A model generated the notes under the pieces. That model ran no database searches. It was not told the DNA's origin and saw nothing but the letters and a program-made list of their open reading frames with translations. From Siderastrea radians (taxonomy: Eukaryota; Cnidaria; Anthozoa; Scleractinia; Rhizangiidae): a stretch of 64,000 nucleotides of DNA. The stretch covers positions 4,380,482-4,444,481 of the forward strand of contig OZ024898.1 of the NCBI GenBank assembly GCA_964017195.1. The letters run 5' to 3'. Every line of letters begins with the position of its first letter. The first letter of the stretch is position 1. Shown piece by piece: positions 1 through 11,408 of this stretch. Made by a program: the position numbers and the translations under genes.

Positions 1-327
1 AAAAACCGGGGGGGTGGTCTAACTCCCAAGGGAAAAGTCGCAAAGCCGACACACTTTGTCTTGTAGAGTTTTTGGATGGGTCCTTTAATCTGGCCAAGTT
101 TCATCCAAATCGGAGAGATAGCATGTGTCACCCCTGCCTGGTCCTCTGGTGTACTTGGTCTTAATTATTGTGTTACCCCGATGCCGAAAGTTGAACCGAT
201 TTGTCTTTCCGATTCCGTTTCAATCGGCACCGAAAAATCGGGTCAACATGTAAACGGAAACGGAAAAAATCGGATACCGATTGATCGGAATCGGTCGGAA
301 TCAATGCCGATATTTGGATGCGTTCCC
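1..327. other. Unassigned flank, no gene seen
   Basis: No gene is recognised here. The stretch from about 180 to 310 carries degenerate short repeats of the form GAATCGG/CCGATT. It precedes the point (about 328) where homology to the second copy at 19.15 kb begins, so it lies outside the duplicated block. Confidence 0.4.
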
Positions 328-1204
328 TTATTATCATCATCATTGTTGTTGTTTTAATCACTTGGCAGGAAAAGTACATGGTTGTCACTCATGTGGAAAA
401 AGGTTGAGGACCTCTTTTGTAGGGGATCATATTCCACCTAACATGCTGGTTAGAAATGGAGAAAAGCAGAGGTTTTACCCACAGTGCAAAACCTGTTCTT
501 ATCAACAAGGTGTGTACACTATGTTTCTTAAACAAAAAGGGACTGTTGAGCAGCAACCAAGTCGCAAACTCAGTCTGAAATTTAAATTCTGCTGGGTGGT
601 CAAGTTTTGAAGTTGAGACTGAGTTCCTTATGACATAACTGCAAACACTTGCAAATAAAGAACCAGTAAACTCTAAGATGCTGATCAGCCGAGTAGGTAG
701 GGATAACATTTATTTCTATGGCAATCTTTTACCTGGCTATAAGAAAAGGTCCTGTTTTCCATTAGTTTAATGCCCTTAGATAGCATTGTAGGATATTGTT
801 TTCTCCTGCTCATTGTTTTGAGTTTTTAGTGTTTATTGTTTTGCAAATTCTGTCTTCTACCCGAAGTATAAAAAGCCCAGAATGAGTATCCATCATATTG
901 TATCAAGTCAACTCAAGGTAAAGGAAAGAGTATGTGAGATTTTCTAAATCAGACACAACATACGGCATTGTATTTTTTAGGTGCAGCACTATCTTCATCA
1001 TCAAGACTGATGCTTATCAAGACGCATGGAACATCCTTAAGACGTTATCACTTGTGGTTACCTTTGCCAATCCATTAGCACTATTACGTAATTATGTCAA
1101 TGATAAGTCTCAGATGCAAGATTTGAATATGGAGTCTGACACCGAGAGTCAAGAACCAGACCGGTTCTTAAACACACTCACTGGAAAAGTTGAAAATTTA
1201 CATA

Positions 1205-3230
1205 GTATGTAAAAAACATGTAAATAACATGTAAATCGTCAAAAAGATACTGTAAATGATAATTTCCATACTTTTTACCCATTTACATGTTTTGAGATAT
1301 TCCTGTAAAAAACATGTAAATATTTTAAGTGAAACATGTGAATTATGAAGACGATCCTGTAAATTTCTCAAACCAAGGGACATAAACCATGTAAATAGCA
1401 TGTAAATCGACTAAAGGTTACCTGTAAATAACATGTAAATGGTTTTATGGAGCCTGTAAATTTCATGCAAATCGAATGAAGGAGCCTATAAATATCATGT
1501 AAATCGAATAAAGGGGCCTGTAAATTTTCATGTAAATCGAATAAAGGAGCCTGTAAATACCGTGTAAATCGAATAAAGGAGCCTGTAAATTTTCATGTAA
1601 ATCGAATAAAGGAGCCTGTAAATATAATGTAAATGGAATAAAGGAGCCTGTAAATTTTCATGTAAATCGAATAAAGGAGCCTGTAAATACCATGTAAATC
1701 GAATAAAGGAGCCTGTAAATCGAATAAAGGAGCCTGTAAATATCATGTAAATCAAATTAAGGAGCCTGTAAATTTTCATGTAAATCGAATAAAGGAGCCC
1801 GTAAAAACCATGTAAATCGAATAAAGGAGCCTGTAAATTTTCATGTAAATCAAATAAAGGAACCTGTAAATACCATGTAAATCGAATAAAGGAGCCTGTA
1901 AATCGAATAAAGGAGCCTGTAAATATCATGTAAATCAAATTAAGGAGCCTGTAAATATCATGTAAATCAAATTAAGGAGCCTGTAAATTTTCATGTAAAT
2001 CGAATAAAGGAGCCCGTAAAAACCATGTAAATCGAATAAAGGAGCCTGTAAATTTTCATGTAAATCAAATAAAGGAACCTGTAAATACCATGTAAATCGA
2101 ATAAAGGAGCCTGTAAATCGAATAAAGGAGCCTGTAAATATCATGTAAATCAAATTAAGGAGCCTGTAAATTTTCATGTAAATCGAATAAAGGAGCCTGT
2201 AAAAACCATGTAAATCGAATAAAGGAGCCTGTAAATTTTCATGTAAATCAAATAAAGGAGCCTGTAAATACCATGTAAATCGAATAAAGGAGCCTGTAAA
2301 TCGAATAAAGGAGCCTGTAAATATCATGTAAATCAAATTAAGGAGCCTGTAAATTTTCATGTAAATCGAATAAAGGAGCCTGTAAAAACCATGTAAATCG
2401 AATAAAGGAGCCTGTAAATCGAATAAAGGAGCCTGTAAATTTTCATGTAAATCAAGTAAAGGAGCCTGTAAATACCATGTAAATCGAATAAAGGAGCCTG
2501 TAAATATCATGTAAATCAAATTAAGGAGCCTGTAAATTTTCATGTAAATCGAATAAAGGAGCCTGTAAATACCATGTAAATCGAATAAAGGAGCCTGTAA
2601 ATCGAAAAAAGGAGCCTGTAAATTTTCATGTAAATCAAATAAAGGAGCCTGTAAATACCATGTAAATCGAATAAAGGAGCCTGAAAATCGAATAAAGGAG
2701 CCTGTAAATATCATGTAAATCAAATTAAGGAGCCTGTAAATTTTCATGTAAATCGAATAAAGGAGCCTGTAAAAACCATGTAAATCGAATAAAGGAGCCT
2801 GTAAATATCATGTAACTCGAATAAAGGAGCCTGTAAATTTTCATGTAAATCAAATAAAGGAGCCTGTAAATACCATGTAAATCAAATAAAGGAGCCTGTA
2901 AAAACCATGTAAATCGAATAAAGGAGCCTGTAAATCGAATAAAGGAGCCTGTAAATTTTCATGTAAATCAAATAAAGGAGCCTGTAAATACCATGTAAAT
3001 CGAATAAAGGAGCCTGTAAATCGAATAAAGGAGCCTGTAAATATCATGTAAATCAAATTAAGGAGCCTGTAAATTTTCATGTAAATAGAATAACGGAGCC
3101 TGTAAAAACCATGTAAATCGAATAAAGAAGCCTGTAAATACAATGTAAATCAAATAAAGGAGCCTGTAAAAAGCATGTAAATCGAATAAAGGAGCCTGCA
3201 AATATCATGTAAATTGAAAAAGGACGACTA
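1205..3230. repeat. Left subterminal tandem array, 32/33-bp unit
   Basis: From about 1430 the sequence is a near-perfect tandem array whose unit reads AAAGGAGCCTGTAAATACC then ATGTAAATCGAAT (32 bp, or 33 bp with a TTTTC variant, plus a 21-bp short unit lacking the second ATGTAAAT). Units occur in a repeating order, giving a higher-order period near 0.2 kb. Between 1205 and 1430 the same ATGTAAAT words are present but diverged. The array abuts the transposon's left inverted repeat and is mirrored at the right end, so it looks like an expanded set of transposase binding sites. Long stop-free minus-strand frames here are products of the repeat. Confidence 0.9.
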
Positions 3231-3244
3231 CATTGTAGACCATG

Positions 3245-4970
3245 TAGTGAGATGACAGACAAAAAGCCTTTTCTGTAATCTTTATTGTTGAAGAAATAAC
3301 GTGTTGAACTATTCCACCATAGAAAACCTAAAAAGCAGACCTTCTCAGTAGGTTTGCGTCAACACACTGGTCTACAACCACTACACTGTATGAATTCATA
3401 ACAGGCATGGATACATGCCTTCAAAAAGGGCTTTTAAAAATAGACATTTAAGAAAAGTAATGCAAAAATAACGCAGGCACATTGGTTACACCAACAAGCA
3501 CCAGCAGCATCACCTTAGCTAATGAATCTACATCTGTGTGATTGATACCGCTTATGGGTATCAAAAAGTGACGACATTAAAAATACACTGTAGTAATCCT
3601 TGTGATGCCCTTGGCTATTTATATTGCTTACACCATTGCATGTATTTTATTTTGTTTTTGTTTTGGGATTCGCTTTGTATCTTGAGACCTGTGGAAATAA
3701 CAAAAAAATGCAAACAGTAAGGAAGTAAAAGGCAACTATGGTGTAATGATCTGAGTTTAACTTAAGAACACCTTTAGACATTTCGGTTCAAGTTTCATAT
3801 AGCTCTTTCATTCCCTACCCTAGCTAAGAATGCAACATCTTTACTTTGACTAATATTTTGAAGATATAAGGGTGTATCCCCATGCATGTGCTATTCATCA
3901 GGTACATCTACATGTACCAACCACAGCCTGAGAAGATAATATGTATAATAACACCTAACTAAATTGAAAATAATGGAAGCGTTAAAAAGTGACCCCATAT
4001 GAGGTTCTGGGCTATATGTGTATTGTTGGCAAATGACAATATTTTTATCACTACCTTGTAAGACATTGTACAGGATGAAAAGTAACATAGACTCCTAACA
4101 TGAATAGGAGTGTAACAATAGATCGAACTATCAATGCATTGCGATTGGAGTGTTCCGATAGCGACGCATTGATCGCAAAATTCAACTATCGATGACAATC
4201 GCGATAGTTTAGTTAATTATCGATAGTTAAGTTTTCAAATGATGTCCTGTAGTTCTTTTCCCTTCATTGAAAAATGCCTCTATTGTTCTCTGCTGTACGT
4301 TATGTCCATTGTTTTGAAACCAAGTAACAATATTACTTTGTTTTCATTAACAAAGACTTCATTTGTCACCAGGGTCTTGTCTGTTTGCAAAATGGTGGTT
4401 CGAATATTATCTCTTCCCCACCCCCTTCTTGGAGAATTGACCGTCACTTTGTCAACAAACATGGCGGTCTCGAAGGCTCATATGGCCAGTCTTTTGAAAT
4501 CGTACAAAACAAAAAAGGAAAGGCAAGCACACGAGAGCACTTCAGGTTTATAAAAGAGAATAATGGTTCAGAGTTGCATGTACATGTAACTCATGTCCCA
4601 GTAGACTGGTACTAAAATATAGTGGTAATACAACAATTCTGACCCACCATATGTGACAAACATGTTGATAGGTTAATTTTTCTTAAGGATGGTGCCTCCT
4701 AATTAATACAGATGTATTTTTTGCAAAGGTTATGACTATGGGGAAAAGGTGCATCTTAGCAAGGGTTATTGGAAGCCCTTGCTAAGATCTGCTGTTTCCA
4801 CATAGTCTTAAACCACACAAAAAATTTGGTATAAGGGGGCAAATTCCTTAAAAAACCTGAATGGTAATGCATCCATGACTACTGTCACGAATATACATTT
4901 CATAGTCTATCTCTATCTTATGCAATTGAAAGAGCGAATGTATTTGCTGTATGTAGTGTAGTTTGTTGAA
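3245..4970. other. Transposon interior, no gene seen
   Basis: AT-rich sequence without a convincing coding region. A cluster of ATCGATAG/CGATTG words at about 4115-4235 resembles the subterminal repeats of the element at 25.3-25.9 kb and may be a remnant of it. Confidence 0.4.
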
Positions 4971-5940
4971 GTTGTAGTCACTGTAGTAAGTGTAGTCATG
5001 TGTAGTCAGTGTAGTTGGTGTAGTCAGTGTAGTCGTGTGTAGTCGGTGTAGTCGATGTAGTCGGTGTAGTCAGCGTAGTAAGTGTAGTCGGTGTAGTCAG
5101 CGTAGTCAGTGTAGTCGGTGTAGTCAGCGTAGTCAGTGTAGTCAGTGTAGTCGGTGTAGTCACCGTAGCCGATGTAGTCAGCGTAGTCAGTGTAGTCGGT
5201 GTAGTCAGCGTAGTCAGCGTAGTCGGTGTAGTCAGCGTAGTCAGTGTAGTCAGTGTAGTCGGTGTAGTCAGCGTAGCCGGTGTAGTCAGTGTAGTCGGTG
5301 TAGTCAGCGTAGTCGGTGTAGTCAGCGTAGTCAGTGTAGTCGGTGTAGTCAGCGTAGTCGGTGTAGTCGGTGTAGTCAGTGTAGTCGGTGTAGTCAGCGT
5401 AGTCAGTGTAGTCGGTGTAGTCAGCGTAGCCGGTGTAGTCAGTGTAGTCGGTGTACTAGTCAGCGTAGTCAGAGTAGTCGGTGTGGTCAGCTGGTGTAGT
5501 GGGTGTAGTCAGTGTAGTTGATGTAGTCAGTGTAGTCGGTGTGGCCGGTGTAGTCGGTGTAGTCAGCGTAGTCGGTGTAGTCAGTGTAGTCAGTGTAGTC
5601 GGTGTAGTCAGTGTAGTCGGTGTACTAGTCAGCGTAGTCAGTGTAGTCGGTGTAGTCAGCGTAGCCGGTGTAGTCAGTGTAGTCGGTGTAGTCGGTGTAC
5701 TAGTCAGCGTAGTCAGAGTAGTCGGTGTAGTCAGCTGGTGTAGTGGGTGTAGTCAGTGTAGTAGGTGTAGTCAGTGTAGTCATGACAACACTGACCACCC
5801 CAACTACACTGACTAAATTAACTACATAGACTACAATGACTACACCTTTAACACCAACTATACTGACTACACCGACTACACGAACTACAGTGACTACACT
5901 GACTACACGAACTACACCGACTATGCTCACTACACTGACT
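4971..5940. repeat. 9-bp minisatellite with internal inversion
   Basis: About 810 bp (4971-5780) consist of a 9-bp unit TGTAGTCGG/TGTAGTCAG/CGTAGTCAG. At about 5781 the unit flips to its reverse complement (ACTGACTAC) and continues to about 5940. A longer block starting at TACTAGTCAGCG (5453 and 5699) recurs with a spacing near 245 bp, a second-level repeat. Apparent proteins of alternating Cys-Ser-Arg or Val-Gly are translation of the repeat in different frames, not genes. Confidence 0.92.
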
Positions 5941-6884
5941 TCACCTACCTATATGGACAGCGATTAGATTTGTTATATTCGAGACGGTAGTCATGGATTT
6001 ATTACCCTGAATATCCTGAGATGCGCAGAATGTATGCGCAGTAACAAAACAAGACACCATCCTTGAGAAGAATTGGAAGCCTTAACCAGAAAGATGTTAA
6101 CTGGTGCCACTACTGTACTGCAAATTCACTATTCAGTTGTTCCTGTTTTGTCAAGAATAACAAGAATAACTGTCAAACCTCGACTGAATAAAGACAGCTA
6201 GAAGTGAGATGTTGTTTATTTGTTAAGCTTTTCTTTTTGGCCTACTGCCATAACCAGTATATTAAATTTGTAATAAATACACAAATGCAATTGTTTTGGA
6301 TCATTAATATTAACATAAGGAGATTTAAGAAACACAAGAATGATTTCAACAGCTAAGAAAGTGCTCATATCTAAGCAGCTGAGATTCAAGTACAGTTCTA
6401 GTGTAGCCCAACAAACTTTTTTAACTTCACTTTGCAATTACATGTAATGTAATATGTACCTGCTGGCTGCGGTTGGTCCAAATTAAAGTAACTTAAGCTG
6501 GAAAGCCTATGGTATGGGGCATGTATGGGGGACACACACATATAATTTGTCATCTTCATCATCTCTTTTTCTCTATCAGTGCATTACATTACATGTAAAA
6601 TACTATTAAATAATTTGTGACATGCCCACAAAAGGGGAATTCTCCCTCCCAAACCACAATATTGGGCAAGCAATGGTGTCTGATTCATCCGCATTTGGGA
6701 GTCAAACTGTCATCCTTATTTTCCATCTTTTTGTTATCTTTACTCACCCTGAAATTGTTCCTTTTGCCCCTAAGTATTAATACTTTTTGTCTCAAATGGA
6801 ATCACACCTACAAATACCAAAAAAAAAAAAATCATACCAGTCAGTCAATCTAGAATATTATATTAGGTTACCACACATTTTCAA
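5941..6884. other. Transposon interior, no gene seen
   Basis: AT-rich non-coding sequence inside the 10.3-kb element. I see no splice-supported coding exon, inverted repeat or tandem array of note. Confidence 0.35.
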
Positions 6885-6893
6885 GTGAGGATC

Positions 6894-7349
6894 CTGGGGG
6901 GAAGCGGGGTACTGCCTATTTATGGTTTTACGGGGAGGCTCTGGCCAAAGGTGGTGACTTTTTTAAGCTCACAGTTTACTAAAGGGTAGGAAAAAATTGT
7001 CATTTTAGTATAAGAAAAGGTTACAAAATCAACTGAAAAGTGGACAAGATGGTGGCTTAAGGAAAAGTTTGGGAAAGCATGTCAAATTTCTGTAGAAATG
7101 ACAACACGAAACACATAAAAGCTTGCAACCTTTGAGTAGCTGAACCAGAACGACTGAAAGTCCGGGGAAAATTAGGCAATTAAAGAAAATTCTATGGTTT
7201 TGGTTTATCCTTGAGGTATAGCAAAAGGGTGCAAATTTTGCTCTCGGTACCATTTTGGTAAAAATTAGTATATTAAAAGGGAAGGGTTTGAACCTCCAGA
7301 CAGAGCCTCTTCGTATGAAACTTTATTGAGTACCCCCCCCCCCCCAAGG
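6894..7349. mobile_element. Mutator-like small element, G-tract ends, copy 1
   Basis: The left end runs CTGGGGGG... then GGGGAGGCTCTGGCC, and the right end is the inverted counterpart (CAGAGCCTC ... GAGTACCCCCC). The flanks GTGAGGATC (6885-6893) and GTGAGGATG (7350-7358) match at eight of nine bases. A 9-bp duplication is the hallmark of the MuDR/Mutator superfamily. Two more copies lie at 23.6 and 24.7 kb. No transposase is encoded. This copy is nested in the 10.3-kb transposon. Confidence 0.7.
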
Positions 7350-7649
7350 GTGAGGATGCACCCAATCCGTACTCTTCTTATACAAATTTATCTGGGTTCA
7401 GCCTTAAGGTGTAATGAACTTTTATGTGTTATATAGAAAGAGAAGAAAATTATCGACTTACTGGTGAGGTGTTATGTTCTGAAGCAAAAGTGAATCACAA
7501 GGAAGTGTACATGTATGCCCAGTTTGCTGAGCATACACCCTTACACTAAAAATTTTCTACCTGGCTACCTGGGATCCCAGCATTGCCTTACCAGGATCCC
7601 AGCTAACTGGACTAAGATTTTCTTATGTAACTGCAAAGTGTGTGAGGTG

Positions 7650-8042
7650 TGTTTATGCCAGGATCTCTGCAAACTGAGCCAGCATGGCTAACCAGGCCAG
7701 TTTGGCTCATTGGCCGCTTAAGGCCCAGTAATACGAGCAACATTTTCGTAAAACTTTTTGCGCAACAGTGTTGCGTTGCAAGTTGAGATTGTTTCTTACA
7801 CATATTAACACCATTTTGCACAACAAATTTGTTGCTTCTACTTTTTGCAACATGAAAATTTGTTATGCACAGAGGTGGTAATACGTGCAACAAACAATCT
7901 CAACTTGCAACACAACATTGTTGCGAGGAAGGTTGCACAAAAATGTTGCCTGTATTACTGGACCTTAAGAGGCCTATGAGCCAAACTGGCCTGCTTAGCC
8001 ATGCTGGCTCAGTTTGCGGAGATCCTGGCATAAACACACCGA
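7650..8042. repeat. Inverted repeat with about 190-bp arms
   Basis: The arms (about 7650-7840 and 7855-8042) are imperfect reverse complements. Each arm contains a GCCAGGATCTC outer part and an inner part beginning near AGTAATACG and rich in TTGCAACA words. The boundary between outer and inner part (GGCCCAGTAATACG / CTGGACC) may mark an inner element nested in an older inverted repeat. No coding potential. Confidence 0.75.
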
Positions 8043-8339
8043 AGCATACCGTGTTATTCCTCAGGGCTATGATTAACATGTGACTAATAAAACCATGAAC
8101 AGTAAGAATTATCTTGGAATGTTCACTGTGCCATGACCGACCAATCAGGTGTAAAATCAATGCAAACCACAAATTTCTTGTATCTGACTGGTTTTCTTTC
8201 CCGACATAATAACAGTCCAAAAATAATTCAAGTGTTCAGGGTTTTCATAGTTTTACTGTATTAAGAGCCATAATGCCTAACATGTGTTACGGCGGAGTAT
8301 AGATCAGTGTTATGGATGAACTTATCTTTTGTTGCTATT

Positions 8340-8678
8340 GGGCTATTCCAGTTAATATCCGCACCCCCCCGGTTGAGGACTGACCTTTCCCTCTTACCCC
8401 TTAAGAATTTCATTAAAAAGTGTTACCCCCTGAAGACTTCCTTAAGAAATGAGTTTACCCCTGAAGAATTTCACAAAAAAAAGCATTTACCCCTGAAGAA
8501 TTCCAAGAAATCTCTGTTTACCGTTGAAGAATTCCACATATAATATGGGTTTTACCCCTAAAGACTTCCCTAGCTTCTGGCCTTTACCCCTGAAGAATTC
8601 CACCACTTTTATCCCTTACCCGTGAAGAATTCCACTGTTCCTCAACCGGGGGGGTGCGGATATTAAATGGAATAGCCC
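8340..8678 (+). mobile_element. Harbinger-like small element with GAAGAATTCC internal repeats, copy 1
   Basis: Termini are GGGCTATTCC...GGAATAGCCC followed inward by TTAATATCCGCACCCCCC. The trinucleotide ATT is duplicated at 8337-8339 and 8679-8681, consistent with PIF/Harbinger-type insertion. Between the ends is a degenerate tandem array of about nine units of the form TTACCCCTGAAGAATTCC. The second copy at 25945-26250 is inverted and has its own AAT duplication. Non-autonomous. Confidence 0.8.
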
Positions 8679-10347
8679 ATTAATAATTATTTACTCAAAA
8701 AGCAATTGGGTTTCTTTATATGCATATGAACATGTGACTAATAGCTAATTGACAGCCCTTAATTGAAAAGCAAAGTTATCTAAGTAGCTAATGTTGCCCA
8801 AAGCCAAAGGGAACTTGGGAGAGAAAACGGCAATTCTGCAGGAATGGGGATTAATGATTATGGAATTCAGAGGACATGGGGGCAAAGTTATGTCCATAAA
8901 TTGAAAGTTTAAATCTCAAAAGGTTCTTACAATAACTTATGTGATACACAACTATTAAAGAACATTATTTAAGTTAAATGCAAGACACAAGCATCGAATC
9001 AAGACAATTAATTCAATTCAACGACCCTCTATTTAAATAATACTAAGTCCTCGTGGATTGAGCGGACCGCGTGAGAAATATAACTGAATACAAACATTTA
9101 CCAACCAAGAGTAAAAAAACATACCTGAAATGATGTACGAGCCATAGACGAAGGAAAAGTGGTTCTTCTATATTATTTGCATTGAATTTCCATCAGATTG
9201 AAAGCCGTTTGCACGTTGGTTTGTCCTATACTAGCTCGCTCGACCGTTAAAAAGATTGTTGCCTTCCCGAATGAGCACGAATTGTGGTCAGCGGACGTTT
9301 ACTGCTTAGTGTACACGAACGCTGAAAATAACATGCCCTGAAAAAACAGCGTTTTTGCAGTTCTGTGTTGTTTTCACGTAATTAGAGATTTTCCATGAAA
9401 ATGCTAACTAAATTCGCTGAGCAAACAGTCGATTATTTAACTTGGTGAGGTTAGTTCGCATCGCAATGTACAAGCAGAGGCCAGTAGAACGAAATTCAAA
9501 GGGTGTAGCACCTACGTTCGCATGAAATACCTCTGACAAACAGGTTTTAGTGGAAATTCAAAAGGAAAAAACCGTACTTAAAGAGATTCTCGTCTGTGTG
9601 TTAAAACAAAACAAAAAAAAAACGAATAATGTAGACTCCTGATTGCGAGAAGGGCTAGTTTTGCAGCGTTTTTGTATCACGCTCAATTTCTTTTGTTTTT
9701 GCTTATCCACAATCCTCTTCTAAGCAGTACCGGTACCGGGCAATGTTTTTGTTACGCCCACTTCAAACTGGCGGCCGAAAAACGTTTTTAAAGAAAAACA
9801 ATCTGTCTTCAAAATTCACAGATTGGTTGGATTTAAATCAATTCTCTGTTGCTTCTCTCAACTGGCACTACCGAAATGTTAGTTTTTAATAATTAACCAA
9901 ATATTCGTCTACACACAAACTGCGACTTGTTGCTGAAGCCAAACAGTAAAAGAGTGCTTAATTTTAAACATGTTAATAGGTTGTTCAAGATAATGAAAAA
10001 CGCAGATGTCCCCCATCTTGAAGTGGGTGTTAAAAACTTAGCTTTGGGTGGGGGGAGGGGGTGGGGAGGAACCCCTAAAATCTCGGTGGGCGATGTGCAG
10101 CAAATGTCTTGAAACAATTACACTATTTCGGAGCACAATATGTGATTTTTTTCTACCCTGTTTCAGGCCTGACCCAAAATCTAACGCCCCTTATCAAAAC
10201 TGTCCCAAAAAGGATCGCAGCTTACCTAGGAACTGCTTCAATTTACGTAAAACGTTTGAGAAGGGCCTCAAATTCTCTATATTAATCAAAAGACCATTCT
10301 CAAGGGATGAAAATAGTAAAAAGTAGCTTCGTCTAAAGACCATACCC
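8679..10347. other. Transposon interior, no confident gene
   Basis: Unique-looking sequence. On the minus strand near 9145-9125 a start codon opens a seven-codon run (MARTSFQ) ending at a good donor (CAG then GTATGT), which could be a captured first exon, but no downstream partner exon was found. Nothing else supportable. Confidence 0.25.
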
Positions 10348-10504
10348 AATAGGCTTCTTTCGATATATTAAAATTCAGCTTGGTAGCGAGGCCTAGAGGA
10401 CACAAATAAAAGAAATTTTACAAGCATGTTTATTCATTTCTTTTGTTTGTGTCCTCTAGGCCTCGCTACCAAGCTGAATTTTAATATATCGAAAGAAGCC
10501 TATT
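10348..10504. repeat. 69-bp-arm hairpin
   Basis: Arms 10348-10416 and 10436-10504 are reverse complements with one mismatch, separated by a 19-nt loop. Arms start AATAGGCTTCTTTCGATA. Such snap-back repeats can arise from small transposons or template switching. It lies within the 10.3-kb transposon. No obvious target duplication flanks it. Confidence 0.88.
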
Positions 10505-10708
10505 CCAGACCATAACTCAAAAACTTTACCCTAATTCAGACCAAAACAACACAAAAATCATTACCTTTGAGGCCGCCCACTCCTATCTGGCTTTTATGTA
10601 GAAGGTTTTTGCAGTCTCCCTTTTTGATTTTCATGTCGTTTACAAGGTTTAGGCAATCTCTCTGTTTTACTTTCTTTCTACCCTCTCCCTTTTTTACATT
10701 TGTGGGGA

Positions 10709-10890
10709 GCAAGGTTGGTGTAGCGGTGGGAGCACTTGCCTCGCACCTCTGTGACCCGGGTTCGGTTCCAGTGGTTGGCACGTGGGTTGAGTTTGTTGTT
10801 GGTTCTGTCCTTGCTCCGAGGGGTTTTTTAGAGTTCTCCAAATTTTTTTCCCTCCACAAAAACCAACACTTCCAAATTCCAATTCAACCT
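10709..10890 (+). mobile_element. tRNA-derived SINE
   Basis: The head GGTGTAGCGGTGGGAGCAC resembles a polymerase III A box and GGTTCGGTTCC (about 10759) a B box at tRNA-like spacing. The body continues with GTGGGTTGAGTTTGTTG and ends with CCAACACTTCCAAATTCC and CAATTCAACCTGG, a SINE body I associate with coral genomes. Nested inside the 10.3-kb transposon. It is a retrotransposed copy, not a functional tRNA gene. Confidence 0.75.
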
Positions 10891-10984
10891 GGACGTCAAG
10901 TGTTTACACATGATGTGTGGTCCTCACACTACGACGCTAAATTTGATTTACCTTTTTTTTTACTTCATATGTTAGATACATATT

Positions 10985-11408
10985 CTTGAATGTATCCCTT
11001 TTCCAATTTACACGCTATTTGCATTGTCTGGCCAGTCTCCCTTTTTCCATTTACATGATTTTTACAGGATTTGGGCCACCAAATTTACATGTTATTTACA
11101 GGGTATAGAACAGCCCCATATTTCTCATTTACATGTTCTTTACATGTTTTGTTTAAAAAATTTATAGGATATTTACAAAGAAGATACTGTAAATTTGTTT
11201 CCCAAAATTTACATGTTATTTACATGGTTCTTTAAGTTATAAGGGTTAAAGGGGACCACGTAAATCCATTTTTACAACAAATTTACAGCTTCTCCTTAAC
11301 ATGTAAAAAAGCATGCAAATTCAATTTACAAAATGCCAACATGTAAATGTAAATTTACAAAACATGTAAATTAGGATTTGCATGTTGTAAATTACGATTT
11401 ACATGTGC
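10985..11408. repeat. Right subterminal array of ATTTACATG motifs
   Basis: Many copies of ATTTACATG or close variants, with TTTACAGG, lead into the right inverted repeat. They are the reverse complement of the motif repeated at the left end. Spacing is irregular, unlike the homogenised left array, so this end probably shows the ancestral, unexpanded state. Confidence 0.8.

Noticed and set aside
1430..3230. CRISPR-like regular repeats
   Set aside because: Units are contiguous without unique spacers, the genome is eukaryotic, and the array belongs to a transposon end.
1528..3262. Long minus-strand open frames of repeating IYRLLYSIYM / FTGSFIRFT
   Set aside because: They are translations of the 32/33-bp tandem array. 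Frame continuity follows from the unit lacking stops and there is no start, splice or domain evidence.
5035..5930. Cys-Ser-Arg-rich and Val-Gly-rich open frames
   Set aside because: Three overlapping frames on both strands all come from the 9-bp GTAGTC minisatellite.
10709..10790. Functional tRNA gene
   Set aside because: Box-like motifs are present but the acceptor arm does not close and a SINE body follows.
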